Shown: in pieces, positions 11,291-22,113 of the stretch
Numbering within the stretch: position 1 is the first letter of the stretch
How the letters are laid out: every line of letters starts with the position of its first letter
From: Antitrichia curtipendula
Lineage: Eukaryota; Streptophyta; Bryopsida; Hypnales; Leucodontaceae
Direction of reading: 5' to 3'
Assembly (NCBI GenBank): GCA_951230915.1
Contig: OX579640.1
Span: 15,520,981-15,584,980, forward strand
DNA length: 64,000 nt
Position numbers and translations under genes: made by a program
The notes under the pieces: model-generated
Told to the model about the DNA's origin: nothing
The model's database searches: none
What the model saw: the letters and a program-made list of their open reading frames with translations, nothing else

Positions 11291-12559
11291 GGCCTTTTTA
11301 TTCTTTTGTACTATAAAAGTTATTTTCATTATATGAAAAAATAAGTATCTTACAAAGATGATCTCTCAACATCTTAGTAACCTTGGTTTGTAGGATTCTT
11401 AGACCTAAAAACTACTCATGTCCAAACTTGGTCAATTTCACTATTTTTTTTTATTAACCTCTTAGCACAACATTAAGAATCTAAACAATGAATAAAGTGA
11501 TTATGTGAGTTTTTTGTACCACAAAATTAAAATTAAAATTCATCTCAACCAATGCTTGATTGGGTTTTTTTTTATAAATTTTTTATATGATGAATTTGAG
11601 AAAATTGAAGAAAATAATATATATTTATAAAAAACAGAGGATTAAATATGAAAATGAATGGAATTTTGAATTTTGAATTGCATCAGAATCTCACTAAAGT
11701 CCACTTTATCATCATTGCAAACACACATATGTAATTGAAAATCATGTAAAGAGTTTGATGTTTTCTATACACTATGTACCATACAGTGTTGCCAACATTT
11801 GTGAAAATTACAATTTGTATTTAATGGTACATATAAGAAATGAACCTTTACAATTGCTTTAAAGATAATTATTTCCATACCACTTGAATTGCTTGTATGA
11901 TTTCTTGCTTGTTCTTTACCCAAATGCAAAAATTCTTTGACTATCCTCCAAAGGTTTTTTTATGAAACGGTCGATAGTGTATAAAAGGAATTCAATGTCG
12001 TATAATAAAAATTATTCATTTTTCACTTATTATGAAGTTGAAATGCACTTCATTGCAATTTCATAATCAATTCATTTTTTAGCATGCTAGAGCTTCCTAA
12101 AGTTGATGAACTTTCCAATGAAAACTTGCTGAAAATTTTGTAAATGAATTGTACCCCAATGTACTTCTTGAGCTCAAATTAAGATAAATTTCATATAAAA
12201 ATAAATAAATAAATGCATTACTAAGCCTTCAAGATGTTACTTCAAAAATTATAATTTTAATAATATTTGAAATTAAAAATGGATTATAGACTCTAAATTT
12301 TGTTGGTTGAGTTTAACAAGATTCAAATGTCAAAAATTAGAGAAATTTATTGCTTTGACTTTGAAAATACAACTCAAGCTTGCAATGTCCTCTAATTCTA
12401 AAAATGACATGTTTGTACCCACATAAATTAGCCAATTTTTTTTGATAAGACAAAAATAAATAGTTGCATTTTTACTTTTTCAAGAAATTGAAAATCACTC
12501 TCATTACCAATAGATAACTTAAATTGCCTTCCACAATGCTCAAGTTTCCATCATGATAT
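11291..12559. other. AT-rich intergenic DNA
   Basis: Nothing supported; only short spurious frames. Confidence 0.5.
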
Positions 12560-13670
12560 TGTATAAACATCAATGGTCTTCTCCGTGCTAAAAAGATATA
12601 TGCCTTTCCAAATGTTTGGAGAAGACTTTCACTTAATTCAAGGATTGGAGGTGGCTAAGGGGTCACATAAGACATTTTGTTCATTGTAGGGGTCCCCTTT
12701 TCAAAGATGCAAAAAAGATCCCCGCTTCATTTGGTAAACAATGTTATAATAACATTGTATAACTAGACAATGGCCTTCATAACGTTGTACAATTGGGTGA
12801 TGGTCTTCATAACATTGTATAACCAAGCAATGGTCCTCTCCATGTTGAAAAGGTATTATGCCTTTCTAGATGCTTGGAGATATTTTTAATTAATATAGAG
12901 ATTAGGTTTGGCGGAGGAGCCATCTAAAATAATTTTTTCCATTATAAGGGGGCCCTTTTGAATAATGCAAAAGAAACCCATGCCTCATTGATAAATAATG
13001 TTTTGTTTTACTTGATCCTTGGGCTTGTCCTTGGGAAGGACTTATCAATTAATTAAAGGATTGGAGTTGGATGAAGAGCCATATAAAACACTTTTGTTCA
13101 ACATAGAGGTCTTCACTTCAAGGATGCAAAAGGAACCCCTACCTCATTGGTAAACAGTGTCATGCTCCTCCATGTTGGGAAGGTATTATACTTTGCTAGA
13201 TGCCTAGTAGAACTTGTCAATTAATTCAAAGACTGGAATTTGTTGAGGAACCACATAAGACCATTTTGTTTACTAACTTATAGGAACCCTTCTTTTCAAG
13301 GATGCCAAAAGCCCCCCTTGCCTCATTGGTAAACAATGTTATCCTCTCCATATTTAGAAGGCATTATGCTTTATTACATGTCTAGGAATGACTCATCAAT
13401 TGATTCTAAAATTGGGTTCTGTTGAAGAACCACACAAGACAAATTTTGTTCACTATCAAGGTCCCCTTTTCAAGGATGGCAAAAGGAATCCTTGCCTCAC
13501 TAGCAAACAGTACCATGCACACCCATTGTATAAACCATGCAATGATCCTCCCCATGTTGGTTAGATATTATTATGCTTTGCTAGATGCCTCAAAGGGACT
13601 TACCAGTTAAATTAAATCAGAGACCGATGTTGGCTGAGGAGTGATGTAAGCCCCATTTTGTTTAGTGTTA

Positions 13671-14122
13671 AGGTAGGGGTCTGTAAAGGCGAAATGTACC
13701 TCTAGCATAGAGGTACATTTTACTTTCTTCAACGTACCAACGTTGTCCATTTCAGGAGAGGGTCGCTTTTAGAAACCACTGGGTTTCAACTTCAAAAATT
13801 TGTAACTAATTCCACAAAGGTCAAAAAAATATGAAACGACTTGGATTAGATGCCAATTCCATTTTTCTTCCTAGTAAAATTTACTGAAAATTGTTTCAAG
13901 GAGTTTAGCTTCCCTAAAAATGCAATCAGTTCTGAAAGAGTTGCTTTAAGGTAAACCATCTCATTGCGGTCAGAATTTGAGACCATCCCATTGTGGTCAA
14001 AACATTAATGGTGGTGTACATTTGAGAACTCAAATGTACACTACCATTAACATTTTGACCACAATGGAGCCTACTCAAATTCTGACCGTAATGGGATGGT
14101 TTACCTTAACAGCCTCCTACCT
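13671..14122 (-). mobile_element. class 2 TA-flanked element with a nested hairpin
   Basis: Ends AGGTAGGGGTCTGTAAAGGC and AACAGCCTCCTACCT, with TA (inside TTAA) on both sides. Removing the nested 13949-14106 insertion leaves 292 bp, matching the 290- and 291-bp copies at 4453 and 5113. Orientation is opposite to theirs. Confidence 0.8.
13949..14106. mobile_element. 158-bp near-perfect hairpin element nested in a class 2 element
   Basis: AGGTAAACCATC at the left and GATGGTTTACCT at the right; arms of about 76 bp pair almost perfectly around a 4-base loop near 14028. TA duplication at 13947-13948 and 14107-14108. It interrupts the right terminal repeat of the enclosing element. Confidence 0.85.
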
Positions 14123-14344
14123 TAAACCACGCAATGATCCTCCGCATGCTGGTACGTTGTTAGTACGCTTTGCTACATGCCTCGAAGGGACTTACCAATT
14201 TAAATTAAATCAAAGACCGATGTTGGCTGAGGAGCGACGTAAGTGACCCATTTTTGTTCAGTGTTAGTAGGAGTCCCATTTTCAAAGGATGCCCAAAGGC
14301 CCCCCGGTCACCCCATTGCCAAACAAACAGCGTCGAGGGCTTTC

Positions 14345-15040
14345 ATTAACGTTAAATATTTTAGGTTTCTGTGCAAGCTTTGTCGTTGGGACGATTCCTG
14401 GGAAGAACTGAAGGGGACTGCAAATAAGGTACTGGAAGTACCAACCACCCCCAGGCAGATATCCAGGTAAGTTGCACAGGACGCAGGAGACCGCGGGGGC
14501 CATTTGGTCCATCATTGTCAGATCCCGTATCACTGTTGAAACCAACTTTACAAAACGCGGACAGGCAGGGTAGCGGGGATTCACAGCAACCAGTTCTGAG
14601 CAGGATTTTTTTGAAGTTATGGAGCAAAATATCTTGACGGAAATGATAATATTCTACAATTATTCTCCGTTTCTTAAGGGCGCGACGGACTCTCAATTCT
14701 GACAAAATCTGGAGGGATGGGATTGGTTTCGATGGATGAATGGATGTTCATTGTGATGGATGAAGAAGATGGAACTACGAATCACAGTCCGGGAAGTTTT
14801 TTTAGCTTAACCGGCTAATATCCTACATTCTCTTGGACTAACCGGTTGTCTAGAGTATACTCCCGGCCAAGCCTATAGAAATAAAGAATATTTTTTCTTT
14901 TTTCCTCTTAATTGGTCGTTTTTTTTCCTAAACTTTTGAATTCAATTCGGCAATTCTCAAATTCTACCGGCTAGGTCGTAACTAAACGGCGATACTCCCC
15001 GTTCATTGCTACGAATGACATTGGGAAAGTACCCCTCATT
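14345..15040. other. mixed-composition intergenic DNA
   Basis: Moderately GC-rich to 14720 with overlapping open frames on both strands and no recognisable domain; AT-rich after. No gene supported. Confidence 0.4.
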
Positions 15041-15045
15041 GCTTC

Positions 15046-15247
15046 ACTATGGTTGCAATATTGTTTCAATGGATTAACAATATAGTATTGAAAGTATATT
15101 GTTACATTACTGTGAGTAATAATGCAACAATATAGTTTCAATGGGAGTACTAGATTTTTATCAAAAGTATATTATTTCAATTATTGCAACAATATACTTT
15201 CAATACTATATTGTTAACCCATTGAAACAGCATTGCAGCAATGGGTG
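15046..15247. repeat. terminal-inverted-repeat unit, about 200 bp
   Basis: GCAATATTGTTTCAATGG and the following AACAATATAGTATTGAAAGT pair with ACTTTCAATACTATATTGTT and CCATTGAAACAGCATTGC at the far side, arms of about 50 bp. Confidence 0.7.
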
Positions 15248-15318
15248 GCTTTTTTCTCGATGGAGATTGAGAGAGCGTGTGTTTTGCATGTGTCATTCAT
15301 GTTCATGGATGTAATTAA

Positions 15319-16244
15319 CCCCTAAAGTTCCTAGACTGTATTATCTCCCAAAACGCTCAAAAATTGCCATTTTTAGGAGAAGTACCAAATTTTTGGAAAA
15401 AAATATTTTCTAGACACATGCAACCATGGGATCTTGTAGCACACTGGTTTGAGAAGATGTGGAGAAAAAAATTCAGGAATTTCCAACATGTAGATTGCTA
15501 GATATTAGCATTTGAAGTGACAAAAATCCTTCTTTTGGGCCTCCAAAACTCTGGGCAGCTATACTTTACAAGGCCACATTGGTATGAAAATTTGTCCCAA
15601 ATGGTGGTGCTTCTTTGGATTCTTTCTTCAAGGCAAGTTGGCTACATGCTTGAAATTTTCAAATCATTTGGAATTGCACGACATACATGGGAAAATATAG
15701 TAAGTAGAAAGAAGTAGAGAATGATTCAAAATATTAAATTGTTAACAATTTATTTATGGAATTGAAAAATGACAATCCCAATGGTTGTAATCTTGGAATA
15801 AACAGTCTACAATTATTATTTTTCTTTCCAAAAAAATATTGAAAAATGAGTAAAATAAAGAACTTCAAAGTTTATTTTTGAATATAGAATCCATAATTGC
15901 CCACAAACTAAAACACCTCATAACTTTTGCCTCATTGATCAAAATGGAATGATTCATAACTTTCTATGTATATCTAAATCTTAAAAATCAATTTCAAATT
16001 TTTATTCTTGAAAAAAGTGATTTTTTCAGATCTGCCCAGACTGCCCAAGTTGAGAAACAAATCACATATTAGGCCATAACTTTTGATTCGTATTTCCAAA
16101 TGTCCCGGAATTTAGTGCTCGTAAAAGATATTCCTTGTCCACGCCTTCGATTAAAATTTGGGCCAAAAACATGGAAATCTCTAGTTACACATACTTGCCT
16201 ACAGTTTATATGTTGCCAAAAAATGCAGCTTGGTCCTTTAGGGG
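15319..16244 (-). mobile_element. TTAA-flanked element, family P1, 926 bp
   Basis: Inverted full-length relative of the element at 1142-2065, ends CCCCTAAAG and CCTTTAGGGG, TTAA at 15315-15318 and 16245-16248. Only two bases differ in length from its sibling. Non-coding despite two short frames. Confidence 0.8.
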
Positions 16245-16618
16245 TTAAAGAGTTTCATTGTTATTTAGTAAAGGTTGCTTTTTGCCAAATCTCACCAAAA
16301 TAAATGACATAATAAAATTAATTGTAAATGTTGGACCTGGTTGTAATAGTGGTATGAGACGAAATTCTAACTAAGAATAGTATTGTACAAGAAACACATC
16401 ACCAAACTCCATTAGACTCCAATTTGGACGCTCCAAGGACTTTCGTCTTGTGTTTTTCCAAGGTGACTAGCCTGTCATTTCAGGGTCACACCTTTTTATT
16501 GAGCATGTTCAACCAAGATCCAACCATCCAACATTGAGGTTGTGTCTACTAATGTGAAAGCAAAGGCCTTATTATGAGAAAATAACATCTATAGACACTC
16601 CCAAGGTCGGCATATTAA

Positions 16619-16845
16619 CCCTTGAACGTCGACGCAGACGCCAAACATTCAATAGATGACAGGGAATCAATGTAGTAGGACAAAAGTACAACTATTCCTC
16701 CTCAAAATTTTGTTGTGAAAAAGGAGAGGTCTTCTATAGTATGTAGTTTGACTTCCAATAAGTGCTTTTGCTATTTCTTAAGCCAATAATCCACATTGTA
16801 ATGAAAATGATGATTTTCAAGGTCACCCCCTTCATCCTTTAAGGG
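16619..16845 (-). mobile_element. TTAA-flanked element, 227 bp
   Basis: Begins CCCTTGAACGTCGACGC and ends CCTTTAAGGG, TTAA at 16615-16618 and 16846-16849. Its inverted sibling of 228 bp is at 44148-44375. Its right TTAA overlaps the left flank of the next element. Confidence 0.8.
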
Positions 16846-16848
16846 TTA

Positions 16849-16986
16849 AGGTAGGAATACCATAAACGGTACAGATCCATAAACAAGTTACAATATACAT
16901 GCTCTTATCATTTCAAGGCATAAATGACAAGAGTATATATATTGTAACCATTTAAAAGACCTAAACCATTCACAAATTTCCCACCT
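16849..16986. mobile_element. 138-bp class 2 hairpin element
   Basis: AGGTAGGAA and TTCCCACCT ends with TA on both sides (TTAA context). Inside, GTTACAATATACATGCTCTT pairs with AAGAGTATATATATTGTAAC. Immediately adjacent to the 227-bp element. Confidence 0.7.
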
Positions 16987-17363
16987 TAATTCTCATAACG
17001 AGGCTTTTCCTATACAAGACCTATTCCGTCCGTAATATCAGATAATTTGAGTTCCAACCACGGTAAAATCTTTGGCAGTTTGAGCCACTTGAATGCAATG
17101 CAAGGTCACGCAGATCGCTCCGTCCGTCCGTCCATCCGAGTTCTAGCATATCCAATTTTTTTGACTTCCACCAATAGTTTGGTAGCAGGTCAATTCTATT
17201 GCGACCAGGTCCATAATAATACTTCTTTTTTTCTTTTTTCTTCAACTGAAGCACTCCATAACATTACTAACATTCGCTTGGGGGGGGGTCCCTTTTGCTT
17301 CCCCCGAAATCGGGAGCCCCCAGCGTTCAAACTTACCCAGTGAAGGAGAAGTTATCGCTTCTA

Positions 17364-17906
17364 AGGTAAACCAGCCTAGGACAGGCCAAGTGCCTAATAC
17401 AGACATCTATAAGATGACCCATTACAGTTTTCCATCAATCTGTGCCAGGTTTTTTCCAATTAATGTAAGCAAAACTTTATTAGGTAGGTTGATGGCTGAA
17501 ATCAATGTTTTGTATGATGGTGATGGAGATGTTAGAGACTGTTTTAGGAACTCGTCCCTTTCTAGTGTAATTCATTACATGAACTAACTTTTTTTATTCC
17601 TTTATGTCATGTCCATGTTAGAAAATATTTCAACCATGTTAGGAAATATTGTAACTGCATTGGGTGGTTTGATGACCACCATGGGTATAGTTTTTGATGG
17701 TTGTGGGATAGTCTACAGACTGTTTTGAGCCATCTGGCCAATTCACTTCAAAAATCTGTAACAAATTCATACTTTGTCAAAAAAATAAAATTTCAATTGT
17801 TCTACCAATTTTTCATGTTTGCCTTTATATGAAAAAAAAATTTCAAAATTTCAAATATGTCAACAAGGCAAACCAGGCAATCTGCCTGTCATAGGCTGGT
17901 TTACCT
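17364..17906 (+). mobile_element. class 2 TA-flanked element, 543 bp
   Basis: Ends AGGTAAACCAGCCTAGGACA and TGTCATAGGCTGGTTTACCT, TA at 17362-17363 and 17907-17908. Colinear with the 544-bp element at 2440-2983 (CTTTATGTCATGTCCATG and TAGTCTACAGACT tracts in the same order). Confidence 0.85.
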
Positions 17907-17929
17907 TAATAGAAAGGCACCCGCTCCGT

Positions 17930-18660
17930 GAAATGTGGCGCCCGTGCCAGGCCACAATCTGGCAGAGTTACCATGCTGCAGAGCCAATCAAATGGCTTTC
18001 AATTAAACTGAATTCTCCCCCAAGGCATCTCGGGGGGAATTATCCCTCCAGCTGGGGGAGGATGCAGACCCGGTTAGCAATGTTATGTCACTCACTGGTG
18101 TTTCTTTGAACATGGGCGAATAACGTGTCGTTTGTACAGCGGTAGTTAGTAGTGTCCCTGTACCCGAAGGCTGTGTCTGTCCGTCCGTCCGTCCGTCCGT
18201 CCATTTGTACATTGGATGTAAGTTAGAATGGTGTGTACCGTACCCGTATGCAAAAGTTGCCAAGAAGAATCAGAGGCGAAGAAGAAGTCAACAAATCCCT
18301 CACCATCGCAAACTGCTTGGAATTGAAAGCAGTTGACTAAAACGGGGACCAATTTTGTACGGACGGGGCTCTCTGGGTGACACAATAACTGTTATAATAC
18401 CAGTGAACTGCAGCGAGAAAATTTGTCATTAGAGGGAGGACGAGGCCCCACCGCGGTGGAGAATCCGTCGAGGAAATCCGTTCTGCACTTTCGACATGGC
18501 AGCATGAGCCCGGTAAAGCCGATGCCCCTACTTAGTTATGCCCCTATTTTATGGGTGGTTGAGTAGGATCTCCTTTTTTTCCAACGATTTTTGTTTTGTC
18601 ACAATGGCTGCAGTCGGTCCTAGGCACGCGTGGGGAAAGATTATCCCGCTTTTAACCTTG
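17930..18660. other. GC-richer intergenic DNA with GTCC microsatellite
   Basis: No gene recognised. A (GTCC)n tract at 18177-18202 has a shorter relative at 17117-17133; reading frames here are spurious consequences of base composition. Confidence 0.45.
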
Positions 18661-18661
18661 T

Positions 18662-18880
18662 AAGGGCCTCCTTACATGTATCGGTGGGTTGGAGGAGTTA
18701 CCAAGGTTGAAATATAGAAAGCATTTTTTTTGCTCTTTCTACAGTATCTAATACATTGATATCGGTCGAACTCTCTCTCTCTCTCCTACTTCCACGCTTG
18801 TCGATCATTGGTGGCATTGTTCTTGTCTTTTAGTTGCTTTCTTTGTCCACCGGGCTCACATGTAAGCTGTCCCTAAGGAA
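18662..18880 (+). repeat. repeat R, uninterrupted copy
   Basis: Matches the flanks of element Q at 4799-4885 and 5601-5735 and preserves the empty target TA at 18749-18750. Contains a CT-rich microsatellite. Confidence 0.75.
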
Positions 18881-18889
18881 TAGGGGAGA

Positions 18890-19467
18890 TAGTTCGAATT
18901 TCCAAAAGTGTGAAGATGTATCATAAAATGCAACTTATGAGGAAAGAGTCATTTCATGATGCCGCTCTCGAACATTGGTAATTGTAGAATATGATCCATA
19001 TTAGGTCACCTCCATGTGGTTAGATTGACCGGTGCACGAACTAGTAGTTTTCAATAGAGTTTGAAGCCGAAAATTGGGAATTTCTTCTCTAAGATCGATT
19101 GCAAATTGAATATTTATGATTTTTCACAAGAATTTTTTTCCTGGAAGTTCAAAAATGATAAATTCTAATCATTGTCATTTTTGAAGATTTATTTATTTAT
19201 TTATTCAAGTCATTTTCTAATGATCATTTTTAGAACTAGAAAATCTAATTTTTGGAGGCTAGACTTGCTAATATGTATTGAATTATAGAATATTTGCAAA
19301 GCAAAGTCTTTGAATTCTATACCGTAAAAATGTTAAAGAATTAACACAAAAATCTTTTTAAAAATTGATGGATGAAAAAATGCATATTTAGGGGGCTAGT
19401 GAGATGGATATGCGTTCATCCGTTGTTCAAATTTGTTCATATGCGTTCATCCGTTGAACGCATGGTC
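18890..19467 (+). mobile_element. copy of TTAA family P3
   Basis: Homologous to 6715-7247 and ends GGTCCTATAAGGG followed by TTGA, a decayed TTAA. A short tandem copy of ATATGCGTTCATCCGTTG lies near 19407 and 19438. Confidence 0.55.
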
Positions 19468-19469
19468 CT

Positions 19470-20224
19470 ATAAGGGTTGAAGAATCAATCCCCTTGCTCA
19501 TTCTCAGGGGATATGTTGGAGCTTATTACTTACCATCAATCAAACTTGAAAAACTTGAATTTGTAGATGAAACAACCACAAAATAGGAGACAATCTTTTA
19601 CATGAATTGTTTAATGAGTGAAAAAAGGACAAACAAGGGAGTTGATTTTTCCATGCCTATGTATAGAAGGTGCAATGAGTGCCAAAAAAAAAAAAAATCA
19701 GTAATCATACGTGATACAAGGGGGTACAGACCCCAAAAACTAATTGCAAGATCATTGTTACATAAGCATGGGAATTATTGAAGTCATATGAAGTTTTTTG
19801 TTTTTGTTTTTTTGTTTTTTTGTTTTGCCCCAAATGAACAAATTTGATTCCAATGCAAACGGTAACCACCAAACAACATGCCAAGCCAAGCTGGAGCTCC
19901 TCCTAACTTAGTCAACAAACACATCAATCATGTGAGAGCCTCCTCAGTCCACCCCGTCAACTACCTTTCCAAATAACCTTCTAACTTTTACCGATTTATA
20001 ATTAGAACTTGAAAAATTCTATCATTGGAGTAAATGTTGGAGTACAAAGGGCTTTTCATGTGTACAAGAGAATTCAAATTTAGACATTTGACAATGAAAA
20101 TAAAATCACTTCAAAGTTAGCTAAAAAAACAAAAATTATAGAGGAATTGGCAAATTAAGGTTATTAAAAATGTGCACTCTACATTTGCTCCTATGATATA
20201 ATTTTGAAGTTTAAATTATAAAAT
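19470..20224. other. AT-rich intergenic DNA
   Basis: No gene seen. About 19600-19750 is an inverted match to 790-960. T-rich (T)nG tract at 19795-19826. Confidence 0.5.
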
Positions 20225-20636
20225 GGTAAAAATTCAAAAGTTCATTTGGAGGAGTAAGTGGCAAAGACTCCATACCTTCCCTGCAAACTAAAACTTCTCA
20301 TAACTTTCATCTCATAATTCAAAATGAAATGATTTGAAGCTCTCCACATATAAATAAATCTAAAGAACCAATTTCAAGTTTTTATTTTTTGAAAAAGTGA
20401 TTTTTAAAGAAGTTTTTCAAGTTGCCCAGCCTACTTGCCAAGTATGAAAGTTACATATCATGCAATAACTTTTTAACCACGTAGTGAAAAGTTATGAAAA
20501 TTGTTGTGCCTTGAAGCTACTCCTTGGGCCGCATATTGTATGAATTTTGAAAAAGGAAAAAATTAAATTTTTTTTTAGTAGTGAAGTGTCTAAAATTGCT
20601 AGGTTGCCAAAAAACAGTGTTTGGACTTTTAGTGGA
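20225..20636 (-). mobile_element. truncated P1 element
   Basis: Reverse-oriented match to the left third of the 924-bp element (CTTTTTAACCACGTAGTGAAAAG; GAAGCTACTCCTTGG). The terminus near 20636 is decayed and the far end is missing. Confidence 0.6.
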
Positions 20637-20863
20637 TAATGTGCTTGCTAAAACAATCTCATTGTTGGGATTAGTGTATTTCAATTCCATCTAAGAGCTA
20701 TTAACGATTTAGTTTTTTTCTTCTATCTCATATTTGCTTCTACTTAATAATTTTTATTGAATAAAATCAAGTGAGGTTTTGGATCTATTTTTATAAAATA
20801 ATTTTCAGCTGAAGTTGCTACCTTGGTATGGTATTCATCCAAGGGCATTCATTTGAAGAAATA

Positions 20864-21279
20864 AGGTAGACCAACCTATTTCTGCCAATTGCCTAATTTT
20901 GTCATCCTACTTTTGATCCCAACTCCGTCCCAAAATTCTTCCAAACCTATTCATTTTCTAACAAATTAGTGGATTAATTGTCAGCAAGGGATAGCATGTC
21001 AAATCCTTTATTGGTGAATACTTAACTACCATTAGATACATGGAAAGGCGGTTATAGGTTGTTTATCCGATATTCATGACTCCACTCTACAAACACATGT
21101 TTGTAATTTCAGGGCAAACCACTCAAAAAATTCACAGAAATTGCAGTTCTAATTGGAAAATTATAATTCCACTTGGGTTTGATTTCTGAAATAAACGCAC
21201 ACCTTTGAAAAACATGTGCCCCTCTCGGAGTTGACCTCAAGATATTACAAATCAGGGTGGTAATAGGCTTGTCTACCTT
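20864..21279. mobile_element. class 2 TA-flanked element, 416 bp
   Basis: Ends AGGTAGACCAACCTATT and AATAGGCTTGTCTACCT with TA on both sides. Interior differs from the 543-bp family. Non-coding. Confidence 0.7.
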
Positions 21280-21289
21280 ATTGATACCA

Positions 21290-22111
21290 GCGGATTTTTT
21301 TTTTTTTTTTCGGACAAAATTTTGCGAGCTCCAACAGATTTGAGCTTGTCATCCTCAGTCCCTCCAGAATTGCGCCAGTGCTGTGAAGGCTTGTGCCAAT
21401 TTACTGTAAAAAAACACCCATCTGATTGGTTGTAAGTTAAGTGAGGAGGGGCAGTTTACCAATTATTTTTTGACTGCAAATGTTGACTTGAACTCAACTT
21501 TTGTATTTTTGTTTTTTAAATCTTAAAAGTTTTGTGATCCCAAGTCGGTTCCCAACTCCCAAGACCTTGTCCTCTAGCCTGAACTTATTTTCATCTGTAC
21601 AGTACTGCCAAATATTTGGAGATCACTGAGGAAATAATTCAGGGTGCCTGATGTGGATCATGTCCCCTGAGTGAGTCTTTTTCTTTTTTTAAAATCTAAA
21701 ATTGGGACTCCAATAATTCTGAGGCTTTTGTAAATTAATTGTTTGTCTTGTTTCGATTGATTGATACAAATTCTAACTTGGCTCTTCACACTGAAATACC
21801 GGCAGACTGGTTCTCCCTCGGCGGCAGTCCATCCTTGAAAACCACTAAAATTAAAACAATCATAAGCCAAATTTGCATAATGAAGAACTAAGGCACACCC
21901 TTTTTGAGATGGAAAAAAATAATTGAGGACGTGCCCAAGGTTCAAGGTTTTAGATTTTATTTTTTTTTTAATTTTTTTTGAAATGAGGTTTCAGATTTTT
22001 GCAGATGAAAGGGAGGAACGCCAGGGAGTGATATGGGGAAAATATTATGTCATTGTTAACAGGTGGAAATTCAACCCACAAGGTCAAGCCTACATGAGAA
22101 ACTTATGATAA
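21290..22111. other. intergenic DNA, nothing recognised
   Basis: Two short frames (21658-21945 and 21923-22108) show no domain. Poly(T) runs at 21297 and 21960. Confidence 0.45.
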
Positions 22112-22113
22112 TA

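Larger units (their letters stand above)
12560..14340 (+). repeat. decayed tandem repeat, about 180-bp unit, roughly seven units
   Basis: Each unit runs: CTCCATGTTGG, AGGTATTATGCTTTGCTAGATGCC, a TCAATTAATTCAAAG-like tract, TTGGCTGAGGAGCCACATAAG, CATTTTGTTCA, CCTTTTCAAGGATGC, GCCTCATTGGTAAACAATGT. Unit starts lie near 12570, 12830, 13018, 13163, 13342, 13530 and 14125. The unit at 13530 is cut by the element at 13671-14122. An isolated single unit lies at 44063-44496. Confidence 0.75.

Noticed and set aside
18146..18385. short frames encoding Asp/Arg/Thr/Gly repeats (GRTDGRTD)
   Set aside because: Direct translation of the (GTCC)n microsatellite.
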